From PALSA-607 sp036501485 (lineage in GTDB: Bacteria > Actinomycetota > Actinomycetes > Acidothermales > Acidothermaceae): DNA of 64,000 nt. This document shows positions 34,491 through 42,123 of the stretch, piece by piece. Numbering within the stretch: position 1 is the stretch's first letter; each line of letters starts with the position of its first letter. The stretch spans positions 1-64,000 of the forward strand of contig DASYAG010000120.1 of NCBI GenBank assembly GCA_036501485.1, written 5' to 3'. The position numbers and the translations under genes are program-made. The notes beneath the pieces were generated by a model, which worked only from the letters and a program-made list of their open reading frames with translations, was not told the origin of the DNA and ran no database searches.

Positions 34491-36083
34491 TCAGACTTCG
34501 ACGAGGTCGACTGCCCGGCCCGAGTCGGCACCGATTTCCGTGACGATTGTCTCGAGAACGGCCACCGGCAGTGCGGAGTCGACTGTCAGCGCGACAAGTG
34601 CGTGACCACCGCGCGTATCGCGAGCGACCTGCATGCCCGCGATGTTGATGCCGTGCTCGCCGAGGATGCGACCGACGACGCCAACAACACCCGGACGGTC
34701 GTCGTAGCGGAAGAACGCGAGGTGCTCCGACAACGTGAGGTCGACGTCGAAGTCATCGACCTTCACGAGCTTCTCGACGAACTTCGGCCGCGCGAGTGTG
34801 CCGCCGATCGACAGCTGATGACCGTTGGGAAGCGTGCCGCGAACCGTGATCAAGTTGCGGAAGTCAGGGCTGTCGTCGCTGGTCGTGAGGCTGACCTCGA
34901 CACCGCGATCCTGTGCGAACAGCGGCGCGTTGACGTAGGTGACCGACTTCTCGACGACGTCGGTGAATACACCCTTGAGTACGGCGAGTTCGAGCACCTT
35001 GACGTCGTAGGCCGCGATCTCGCCACGAACCTCGACCTCGATGTGGGTCGCGATGCCACCAGCAAGCGCAGTGAAAACGCGGCCGAGCTTCTCGGCGAGC
35101 GGCAGGCCAGGGCGAACATCCTCAGCGATCGCGCCCCCCTGCACGTTGACTGCGTCGGGGACGAACTCACCAGACAGCGCGAGCTTGACCGACCGAGCGA
35201 CCGCCGTGCCCGCCTTCTCTTGGGCCTCGTCGGTGCTCGCGCCAAGGTGCGGAGTCACGACGACGTTGTCGAATTCGAACAAGGGGCTGGACGTCGTCGG
35301 CTCGGTCGCGAAAACGTCGAGTCCGACGCCGCCGATGCGGCCCTCTTTGAGGGCAATCGCGAGGGCATCTTCGTTGATCAACCCGCCGCGAGCGGCGTTC
35401 ACGATGATGACGCCAGGCTTCACCATGGCAAGTTCGCGCTCGCTGATGAGGTCGAGGGTTTCCGGAGTCTTCGGCAGGTGGATCGTGATGATGTCGGCTT
35501 CGCGCAGCAGCTCTTCGAGAGTGACGAGCCGCACGCCGTACTGAGCCGCGCGCGCTGGCTGTACGTAGGGGTCGTACGCGATCAGGTGCGTGCCGAACGC
35601 GGCCAGCCGCTGCGCGACAAGTTGCCCGATCTTGCCGAGGCCGACGACACCGACGGTCTTGTCGAGGATCTCGACGCCGGTGAACTTCGAACGCTTCCAC
35701 TGCCCCGACTTCAGCGAGGCATTGGCGGCCGGAGTGCGGCGCGCGACCGCAAAAAGCAGCGCGATCGCCTGCTCGGCGGCACTCACAATGTTCGACTGCG
35801 GCGCGTTCACCACCATGACACCCGCGTTGGTCGCGGCCTTCACGTCGACGTTGTCGAGGCCAACGCCGGCGCGGGCGACCACCTTCAGGTTCGGGGCAGC
35901 CGCGATGGCTTCGGCGTCGATCTTGGTTGCGCTGCGGATGATCACGGCGTCGGCTGTTGCCAGCGCAGGGAGCAGGGCGGCGCGATCGGCGCCGTCGACT
36001 TCACGGATCTCGAAGTCGCCGCTCAGCAGGTCAATGCCGGCGGGCGAGAGCTCTTCGGCGATCAGGACAATGGGCTTGCTCAT
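34491..36083 (-). CDS. serA: D-3-phosphoglycerate dehydrogenase
   Basis: A 530-residue type-1 enzyme that oxidises 3-phosphoglycerate in serine synthesis. The NAD motif is GVVGLGKIGQLVAQ; catalytic residues are the Arg of NAARGGLI, the Glu of FATEPTTSSP and the His of VVTPHLGAST. An allosteric substrate-binding domain follows and an ACT domain starts near HLAFFRYDDRPGVVG. The length matches the long actinobacterial form with serine feedback. ATG 36083 is used because GGAGG lies upstream and the homologous N-terminus SKPIVLIAEELS begins there. Confidence 0.97.
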   Translation of the reverse strand: MSKPIVLIAEELSPAGIDLLSGDFEIREVDGADRAALLPALATADAVIIRSATKIDAEAIAAAPNLKVVARAGVGLDNVDVKAATNAGVMVVNAPQSNIVSAAEQAIALLFAVARRTPAANASLKSGQWKRSKFTGVEILDKTVGVVGLGKIGQLVAQRLAAFGTHLIAYDPYVQPARAAQYGVRLVTLEELLREADIITIHLPKTPETLDLISERELAMVKPGVIIVNAARGGLINEDALAIALKEGRIGGVGLDVFATEPTTSSPLFEFDNVVVTPHLGASTDEAQEKAGTAVARSVKLALSGEFVPDAVNVQGGAIAEDVRPGLPLAEKLGRVFTALAGGIATHIEVEVRGEIAAYDVKVLELAVLKGVFTDVVEKSVTYVNAPLFAQDRGVEVSLTTSDDSPDFRNLITVRGTLPNGHQLSIGGTLARPKFVEKLVKVDDFDVDLTLSEHLAFFRYDDRPGVVGVVGRILGEHGINIAGMQVARDTRGGHALVALTVDSALPVAVLETIVTEIGADSGRAVDLVEV

Positions 36084-36227
36084 GGTGGGGCAATCCTCCG
36101 ACGTCACGGTTCGGTCGTCGGCGTTGGGCCACCACGCTGTAGCACGCGCCTAATGGCGGGATTCTAGCGCGAACGTTTCCAACAGGTTTCACCCGGCTGA
36201 CTCCGGCTCTGGCGTCCGGAAGCGCTC

Positions 36228-36485
36228 GTGACGCACCATGAGGTCGTGGGATCCAACCGCGTCCGGACGCTCATGGTCTTCGAGACGTTGATGTTCTTCA
36301 ACGGACTCTTGTGCGCAGGCGTCGGCTGGATCTTGTTGATCTTCATGTCGAAACCAGCCGGCCTGATCGGCGCCCTTATCTTCTGGGCGGCCGCGACCGT
36401 GCTGTGGGAGGGCAAGCGCTACGTCGACCGACTGCTGCCGTTCGACGGCTCCCATCGCGGTCGCACTCGCATCCGCCGCCGTTAG
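36228..36485 (+). CDS. Small two-helix membrane protein
   Basis: An 85-residue protein with hydrophobic segments around TLMFFNGLLCAGVGWILLIF and LIGALIFWAAATVLW and a basic tail (RGRTRIRRR). GTG start with GGAAG five bases upstream. Divergent from serA and convergent with ilvC. No family recognised. Confidence 0.55.
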   Translation: MTHHEVVGSNRVRTLMVFETLMFFNGLLCAGVGWILLIFMSKPAGLIGALIFWAAATVLWEGKRYVDRLLPFDGSHRGRTRIRRR

Positions 36486-36583
36486 TCCCTGGCCGCAGCC
36501 GTTCAGCGGCCGCGGCCACTCGCCGTCCCGCACCACTCGCGTCCCGCCGTCTTGAGAGCTCGTCGCGCTAGGCGAACCCACAC

Positions 36584-36609
36584 TTCAACAGGTTCGCCCA
36601 CCTGTTGAA
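36584..36609. terminator. Inverted repeat between convergent genes, terminator-like
   Basis: TTCAACAGGT, a six-base loop and ACCTGTTGAA form a perfect 10-bp stem 60 bases downstream of the ilvC stop and 100 bases after the small membrane gene. There is no clear U-run on either strand, so terminator function is likely but not certain. Confidence 0.5.
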
Positions 36610-36668
36610 GGGCCCCCGCACCCCCCTTACGTGATCAATCTCCGGCCGGCGAGCGAGACGGTGACCGC

Positions 36669-37670
36669 TTACTCCGCGTCGGTGATCCAGCTCATCATCG
36701 GACGCAGGGCGCGGCCGGTGACCTCGATCGGGTGCTCGGTGTTCTCCTTGTAGTACTGCTTGTAGTTCGGCAGGCCGGCGTCGTACTCGGCCATCCACTC
36801 GCGGGCGAACTCGCCGTCCTGGATCTCGCCGAGGATCTTCTTCATCTCGGTCTTGGTGGCGTCGGTGACGATGCGCGGGCCGCGGGTGTAGCCGCCGTAC
36901 TCAGCAGTCTCCGAAACCGACCAGTACATCTTCGAGATGCCGCCCTCGTACATCAAGTCGACGATCAGCTTCACCTCGTGCAGGCACTCGAAGTAGGCGA
37001 CCTCTGGCTGGTAGCCAGCTGCCACGAGCGTGTCGAACCCGGCCTTGATGAGCTCGGAAAGTCCGCCACACAACACGACCTGCTCGCCGAACAAGTCGGT
37101 CTCGGTCTCTTCCTTGAATGTCGTCTTCAATGCGCCGGCGCGCGTACCGCCGATACCCTTCGCATACGACTTCACGAGGTCCCACGCCTTGCCGGTCGCG
37201 TCCTGCTCGACCGCGAGCAGCGCCGGCACACCACGGCCCTCTTCGAACTGGCGACGCACCAGATGTCCTGGCCCCTTCGGCGCGACCATGCAGACATCGA
37301 TACCGGACGGCGGGGTGATGAGGCCGTAACGGATGTTCAGGCCGTGCCCAAAGAACATCGCGTCGCCATCGACGAGGTTCGGCTCGATGGCGTCCTTGTA
37401 GAGGTGGCGCTGCACCGGGTCTGGCGCGAGCACCATGATCAGGTCGGCCTCTTCGCAGGCGGCCGCGGGATCCAATACCCGCAAGCCTTCCGACTCCGCC
37501 TTTTCCCGGCTCTTCGAGCCCTCGAGCAGGCCGACGCGAACGTCAACGCCGGAGTCGCGAAGCGAGAGCGCGTGCGCGTGCCCCTGACTGCCGTATCCGA
37601 GCACAGCGACATGGCGGTTCTGGATGATCGACAGGTCGGTGTCGTCGTCGTAGAAGATCTCAACAGGCAC
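36669..37670 (-). CDS. ilvC: Ketol-acid reductoisomerase (class I)
   Basis: A 333-residue enzyme that rearranges and reduces acetolactate and acetohydroxybutyrate. NADPH-binding motif GYGSQGHAHALSLRDSG near residue 25; metal site residues in DLFGEQVVLCGG and YFECLHEVKLIVDLMYEGG. Length is that of the short class I enzyme. It starts with GTG (GGAG ten bases upstream) and is third in ilvB-ilvN-ilvC, 57 bases after ilvN. Confidence 0.97.
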   Translation of the reverse strand: MPVEIFYDDDTDLSIIQNRHVAVLGYGSQGHAHALSLRDSGVDVRVGLLEGSKSREKAESEGLRVLDPAAACEEADLIMVLAPDPVQRHLYKDAIEPNLVDGDAMFFGHGLNIRYGLITPPSGIDVCMVAPKGPGHLVRRQFEEGRGVPALLAVEQDATGKAWDLVKSYAKGIGGTRAGALKTTFKEETETDLFGEQVVLCGGLSELIKAGFDTLVAAGYQPEVAYFECLHEVKLIVDLMYEGGISKMYWSVSETAEYGGYTRGPRIVTDATKTEMKKILGEIQDGEFAREWMAEYDAGLPNYKQYYKENTEHPIEVTGRALRPMMSWITDAE

Positions 37671-37727
37671 GGGGCGTGCGCTCCTTAGTTGGGTTTGTTA
37701 GGGACGTTCGGCTGTTCTTGAGTGGCA

Positions 37728-38252
37728 CTAAGCGATGCGGTCGACGGGACGCAGTGTTCGGTCGGTGATCGACCGAGTACCGCGACCCATCGCGACCATG
37801 CCCGATTGCGCGAGCTCTTTCACACCGAACGGTTCGAGTACCCGCAGCAGCGCCTCGATCTTCTCCGCGCCGCCGGTCGCCTCAATCGTCACCGCGTCGA
37901 CCGCGACGTCGATGACCTTGGCCCGGAACAGTTGCACGACCTCGAGCACCTGCGACCTGATCTGTGGGTCGGCCTTCACCTTCACGAGCAGCAGCTCACG
38001 CGACACCGAAGAGGCCGGCTCGAGCTCGACAATCTTGAGCACGTTGATGAGCTTGTTGAGCTGCTTGGTGACCTGCTCGAGGGGGTTGTCCTCGACGTTG
38101 ACCACGATCGTCATGCGCGAGACGTCGGCGTATTCGGTCGGCCCGACCGCGAGTGAGTCGATGTTGAAACCGCGTCGCGCGAACAGGCTGGCGATCCGGG
38201 CGAGGACGCCGGGTTTGTTCTCGACGAGCACCGAGAGCGTGTGCTTGGACAT
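37728..38252 (-). CDS. ilvN: Acetolactate synthase small (regulatory) subunit
   Basis: A 174-residue ACT-domain protein. The N-terminal ACT domain (TLSVLVENKPGVLARIASLFARRGFNIDSL) binds valine and the C-terminal ALS_ss_C domain follows from about residue 85. It activates the catalytic subunit and gives feedback control. GAGAGGAA precedes the ATG, which lies three bases after the ilvB stop. Confidence 0.97.
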   Translation of the reverse strand: MSKHTLSVLVENKPGVLARIASLFARRGFNIDSLAVGPTEYADVSRMTIVVNVEDNPLEQVTKQLNKLINVLKIVELEPASSVSRELLLVKVKADPQIRSQVLEVVQLFRAKVIDVAVDAVTIEATGGAEKIEALLRVLEPFGVKELAQSGMVAMGRGTRSITDRTLRPVDRIA

Positions 38253-38255
38253 GAC

Positions 38256-40001
38256 TTAGAGTTCCTCTCCGTCCCAGGCCGGTGCGAGGTCGCGGGCGAC
38301 CTTGATGTCGTCGTTGCTGGTGCCAGCGGCCACCATCGGCCACACCATGGCGTCCTTGTGCACGCCGAAGTCGATGACGACAGGGGCATCGTTGATGCCC
38401 ATCGCCTTCTCGATCGTCGCATCGACGTCGTCCGCACTGTCGCATCGCAGACCGACGCAGCCCATCGCGTCAGCCAGCTTCACGAAGTCCGGAATCCGGC
38501 GCGAGTGCAGGTCGGTGTTGGAGTAGCGCGCGTTGTAGAAGAGCGTCTGCCACTGCCGCACCATGCCGAGCGCGCCGTTGTTGATCAGCGCGACCTTGAT
38601 CGGTGCGCCCTCGAGTGCGCAGGTCACCAGCTCCTGGTTGGTCATCTGGAAGCATCCGTCGCCGTCGATCGCCCACACCGTTGAGTCGGGCCGCCCGAAC
38701 TTGGCACCCATTGCTGCGGGCACCGCGAAGCCCATCGTGCCCGCGCCACCTGAGTTGATCCACGTGTGCGGCAGCTCGTGCGGCAAGTAGTGCGCCGCCC
38801 ACATCTGGTGCTGACCGACCCCCGCAACGTAGACCGCTTCGGGTCCGACGATGTTGCCCAGGCGCTCGATCACATACTGCGGCGACAGTGTTCCGTCGGC
38901 CGGCGTGTCATACCCGAGTGGGTAAACCGTGCGCCATTGGTCGAGCTGGCGCCACCACGCCGTGAGGTCGGCCTGGTTGCCCGCTTCGAGTTCGGACTTC
39001 ACCGCGACGATGAGGTCGGCGATCACCTCGCGTGCGTCACCAACGATCGGGACGTCGGCGGTGCGGTTCTTCGAAATCTCGGCCGGGTCGATGTCGGCGT
39101 GAATGATCGTGGCGTCGGGGGCGAAGCTCGACAGCTTGCCCGTGACGCGGTCGTCGAACCGAGCGCCGAGGGCGATGAGCAGGTCGGCCTTCTGTAGTGC
39201 GCCAACTGCGCCGACCGTACCGTGCATGCCCGGCATGCCCATGTGTTGTGGGTGGTTGTCGGGGAACGCGCCGCGCGCCATCAGCGTGGTGACGACCGGG
39301 ATCCCGGTCAGCTCCGCGAGTTGCTTCAACTCACTCGTCGCGCGGGCGATCTGCACGCCGCCGCCGACATAGAGCACCGGCCGCTTGGACGACACGATGA
39401 GCTTCGCAGCTTCGCGAATCTGCTTGCTGTGTGGCTTGGCGGCCGGGCGGTAGCCCGGCAGGTCGACCTTGTCGGGGTAGTCGAAGGTCGTCATCGCCTG
39501 GAGCGCATCCTTCGCGACGTCAACGAGCACCGGCCCAGGCCGACCCGTCGACGCGATGTAGAACGCCTCCGCCACAGTCCGTGCAATCTCGTCGGGGTTG
39601 GTGACGAGGAAGTTGTGCTTGGTGATCGGCATCGTGATGCCGCGGATGTCGGCCTCTTGAAAAGCGTCAGAGCCGATGGCGGACGACGGAACCTGGCCGG
39701 TGATCGCGACGATCGGCGTGGAGTCCATGTAAGCGTTCGAGATCGGGGTGACGAGGTTCGTCGCGCCGGGGCCCGACGTGGCCATGCAAACGCCGACCTT
39801 GCCGGTCGCCATGGCGTAGCCCTCGGCCGCGTGGCCGGCGCCCTGCTCGTGGCGGACGAGTACGTGCCGAAGCTTGACGGAGTCGAAGAGCGGGTCGTAG
39901 AGCGGCAGGATGGCACCGCCCGGGATCCCGAACGCGATTTCGGCGCCGGCACGTTCCAGCGCGAGCACCAGCGACTTCGCGCCGGTTATCTGCTCACTCA
40001 T
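38256..40001 (-). CDS. ilvB: Acetolactate synthase large (catalytic) subunit
   Basis: A 581-residue ThDP/FAD enzyme that makes acetolactate from pyruvate and acetohydroxybutyrate from pyruvate plus oxobutyrate. The ThDP Glu is in RHEQGAGHAAEGYA, the flavin region in FQEADIRGITMP, and the ThDP/metal motif is GDGCFQMTNQEL. ATG 40001 is used because GGAG lies seven bases upstream and the conserved N-terminus follows. It begins the ilvBNC operon, which is preceded by a putative attenuator with a Leu/Val mini-gene. Confidence 0.97.
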   Translation of the reverse strand: MSEQITGAKSLVLALERAGAEIAFGIPGGAILPLYDPLFDSVKLRHVLVRHEQGAGHAAEGYAMATGKVGVCMATSGPGATNLVTPISNAYMDSTPIVAITGQVPSSAIGSDAFQEADIRGITMPITKHNFLVTNPDEIARTVAEAFYIASTGRPGPVLVDVAKDALQAMTTFDYPDKVDLPGYRPAAKPHSKQIREAAKLIVSSKRPVLYVGGGVQIARATSELKQLAELTGIPVVTTLMARGAFPDNHPQHMGMPGMHGTVGAVGALQKADLLIALGARFDDRVTGKLSSFAPDATIIHADIDPAEISKNRTADVPIVGDAREVIADLIVAVKSELEAGNQADLTAWWRQLDQWRTVYPLGYDTPADGTLSPQYVIERLGNIVGPEAVYVAGVGQHQMWAAHYLPHELPHTWINSGGAGTMGFAVPAAMGAKFGRPDSTVWAIDGDGCFQMTNQELVTCALEGAPIKVALINNGALGMVRQWQTLFYNARYSNTDLHSRRIPDFVKLADAMGCVGLRCDSADDVDATIEKAMGINDAPVVIDFGVHKDAMVWPMVAAGTSNDDIKVARDLAPAWDGEEL

Positions 40002-40063
40002 CTCAGGTCTCCATCTCACTGCGGGCGGTTCACACTCGGGCAACTGTTCACAACGTGGGCAAC

Positions 40064-40096
40064 AAAAAACCCCTCGTGCCGTGAAGCACAGAGGGG
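40064..40096 (-). terminator. Attenuator terminator in the ilvB leader
   Basis: On the minus strand CCCCTC-T-GTGC, loop TTCACG and GCAC-GAGGGG form a stem of 10 pairs with one bulge, followed by TTTTTT. It lies 63 bases before the ilvB ATG and 24 bases after the mini-gene stop. Confidence 0.85.
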
Positions 40097-40119
40097 CGGC
40101 GCGCTAGCGGACCGGAAGG

Positions 40120-40158
40120 TCAGCCTGCGCGCTCACTTACTACAAGAAGGGTCTGCAC
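40120..40158 (-). CDS. Putative Leu/Val-sensing leader peptide of ilvBNC
   Basis: Thirteen-codon frame beginning GTG-CAG-ACC-CTT-CTT-GTA-GTA and ending in TGA, giving MQTLLVVSERAG. Two Leu and two Val codons in a row, all rare types for this GC-rich DNA, are what an ilv attenuator needs for ribosome stalling. CAATCT (40166-40171) lies seven bases upstream, so the transcript would begin at the GTG. Complementary GCGCGC blocks, in the mini-gene end and before the terminator, could form the competing hairpin. Confidence 0.72.
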   Translation of the reverse strand: MQTLLVVSERAG

Positions 40159-40165
40159 GCGTCCA

Positions 40166-40194
40166 AGATTGTCTTACGGCTCGATATATGTCAA
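40166..40194 (-). promoter_or_regulatory. ilvBNC promoter
   Basis: Minus strand TTGACA (40189-40194, perfect -35), a 17-base spacer and CAATCT (40166-40171), ending seven bases before the leader GTG. Confidence 0.75.
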
Positions 40195-40270
40195 ACACGA
40201 ACCGCCGCCCAACAGCCCGGAAACCCATAAATACAAGGACTTCCTAATATCTCAGCGCGGGTGCGCGGAG

Positions 40271-40316
40271 ACTGTCAGACAGTTGCGGTGCCCTAGGCCC
40301 GTAACTGTCAGACAGT
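40271..40316. promoter_or_regulatory. Pair of 13-base palindromes upstream of the ilvB promoter
   Basis: ACTGTCAGACAGT occurs at 40271-40283 and 40304-40316, each a perfect palindrome around a central base, with centres 33 bases apart (about three helical turns). The nearer copy is 77 bases upstream of the ilvB -35 box. This looks like a tandem operator for a dimeric regulator (TetR-like in shape) that would act as activator or repressor of ilvBNC. Confidence 0.6.
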
Positions 40317-40353
40317 CGGCGTCAAGCAGTCGGCGGACGGCGAGTGGTGCGGG

Positions 40354-40429
40354 CCGCTCCTAGCTGCAGACCGCTCTGCTGCCAAGGCGGCCTTCCGCCA
40401 CTCGCTCCGCTCCTAGCTGCAGACCGCTC
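40354..40429. repeat. 23-base direct repeat at the 3' end of ilvD
   Basis: The 23 bases at 40407-40429, which cover the last codons and the stop of ilvD, recur at 40354-40376, 53 bases downstream. The second copy lies outside the gene and looks like a small duplication of the gene's end. Confidence 0.8.
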
Positions 40430-42104
40430 CGTAGGCGGCGGAGCCGACTAGCTTCCGGTACTTCGACAGCACGCCCGTCGTATACTTCGGCGCCATCGGC
40501 TCCCAGCCGATCCGCCGCTTGGCCAGCTCCTCGTCGTCCACCATGAGATCGAGCGTCCGCGTGGCGACGTCCAGCTTGATCACATCGCCGTCGCGGACGA
40601 ACGCGATAGGGCCGCCGTCGACGGCCTCGGGTGCAACGTGCGCGATGCACAGACCCGTCGTTCCGCCGGAGAACCGACCGTCGGTCAGCAGCAAGACATC
40701 CTTGCCGAGACCCGCACCCTTGATCGCGCCCGTCACGGCGAGCATCTCGCGCATGCCCGGCCCACCCTTGGGCCCCTCGTTGCGAATGACCACGACGTCG
40801 CCGGCTTGCAAGGTGCCGTTCTCGACGGCGTCCATCGCGGCTCGCTCGCCGTCGAACACCCGCGCGGTGCCCTCGAATACGGCCCGATCGAGACCTGCGG
40901 TCTTGACGACGGCGCCGTCCGGTGCCAACGATCCGCGCAGGATCGTCAGCCCACCGGTGCGGTGAATCGGGTCGTTCATCGCGTGGATGACCTTGCCGTC
41001 GGGGTCGACAGGTCGCACCTCGGCCAGGTTCTCGGCCACTGTGCGACCCGTGACGGTGAGGGCAGAGCCGTCGATGAGCCCGGCGTCGAGTAGCGCCTTC
41101 ATCACGACCGGAACGCCGCCGACGTGGTCGACGTCGCTCATGACGTAGCGGCCGAACGGCTTGACGTCGGCCAGGTGCGGCACCCGGTCGCCGATGCGGT
41201 TGAAGTCGTCGAGGTCCAGCTCAACGCCGGCCTCGCGGGCGATCGCAAGCAGGTGCAGAACGGCGTTCGTCGAGCCCCCGAGAGCCATCACGACGGCGAT
41301 CGCGTTGTCGAACGCGGTCTTCGTGAGGATCTGCCTGGCAGTGATGCCCAGACGCAGCAGGCCGACCACTGCCTCGCCCGACGCACGCGCGAAGCCGTCG
41401 CGCCGGCGGTCAGGAGCGGGGGGCGCCGCGGATCCAGGCAGTGACATGCCTAGCGCTTCGGCGGCACAGGCCATCGTGTTCGCGGTGTACATGCCGGCGC
41501 AGGCGCCTTCGACCTGACAGAACACCCGCTCGATGGCGTCGACCTCTTCGCGGGTGACCAAGCCGCGCACGCAACCGCCCACGGCCTCGAACGCGTCGAT
41601 GATGGTGATGTTGTCGCGGTCGCCGATCTTGCCGGCCAGTGTCGTGCCGGCGTAGAGGAACACCGAGGCAAGGTCGAGGCGCGCCGCCGCCATGAGCATG
41701 CCAGGCAATGACTTGTCACAGCCGGCGAGCAGAACTGAGCCGTCGAGCCGCTCGGCCATCATGACCGTCTCGACGGAGTCGGCGATCACCTCACGCGACA
41801 CCAACGAGAAGTGCATGCCCTCGTGGCCCATCGAGATGCCGTCGGACACTGAGATCGTGCCGAACTCGAGTGGGTATCCCCCGGCGGCGTGCACGCCCTC
41901 CTTGGCCGACTTCGCCAGGCGGTCGAGCGACAAGTTGCAGGGGGTGATCTCGTTCCACGAACTGGCGACACCGATTTGCGGCTTGACCCAATCGTCGTCA
42001 CCCATGCCTACCGCGCGCAGCATCCCGCGCGAAGCGGTGGCCTCGATGCCGTCAGTGACAACGCGGCTGCGTGGCTTGATGTCGGGTTCGTGTGTCGTCG
42101 TCAT
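40413..42104 (-). CDS. ilvD: Dihydroxy-acid dehydratase
   Basis: A 563-residue IlvD/Edd family protein that dehydrates 2,3-dihydroxy-isovalerate and -methylvalerate. Iron-sulfur/metal residues are in LLAGCDKSLPG and CQVEGACAGMYTANTM; the C-terminal motif GPKGGPGMREM and LLTDGRFSGGTTG are typical. The frame is open upstream to 42338; ATG 42104 gives the homologous N-terminus and has AAGG ten bases upstream. Only 19 bases separate it from the tandem sigma-like membrane genes, so it may be read from their promoter as well. Confidence 0.95.
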   Translation of the reverse strand: MTTTHEPDIKPRSRVVTDGIEATASRGMLRAVGMGDDDWVKPQIGVASSWNEITPCNLSLDRLAKSAKEGVHAAGGYPLEFGTISVSDGISMGHEGMHFSLVSREVIADSVETVMMAERLDGSVLLAGCDKSLPGMLMAAARLDLASVFLYAGTTLAGKIGDRDNITIIDAFEAVGGCVRGLVTREEVDAIERVFCQVEGACAGMYTANTMACAAEALGMSLPGSAAPPAPDRRRDGFARASGEAVVGLLRLGITARQILTKTAFDNAIAVVMALGGSTNAVLHLLAIAREAGVELDLDDFNRIGDRVPHLADVKPFGRYVMSDVDHVGGVPVVMKALLDAGLIDGSALTVTGRTVAENLAEVRPVDPDGKVIHAMNDPIHRTGGLTILRGSLAPDGAVVKTAGLDRAVFEGTARVFDGERAAMDAVENGTLQAGDVVVIRNEGPKGGPGMREMLAVTGAIKGAGLGKDVLLLTDGRFSGGTTGLCIAHVAPEAVDGGPIAFVRDGDVIKLDVATRTLDLMVDDEELAKRRIGWEPMAPKYTTGVLSKYRKLVGSAAYGAVCS

Positions 42105-42123
42105 GACGCGAAACCTTACGTCA

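Noticed and set aside
34458..36167. 569-codon open frame on the plus strand
   Set aside because: Antisense shadow of serA; Asp/Arg/Val-rich composition typical of the opposite strand of GC-rich genes, no domain and no ribosome site.
40271..40316. The twin palindromes as a start of a CRISPR or integron-type repeat array
   Set aside because: Only two copies, fully palindromic, no regular spacers and no associated genes; operator is the simpler reading.
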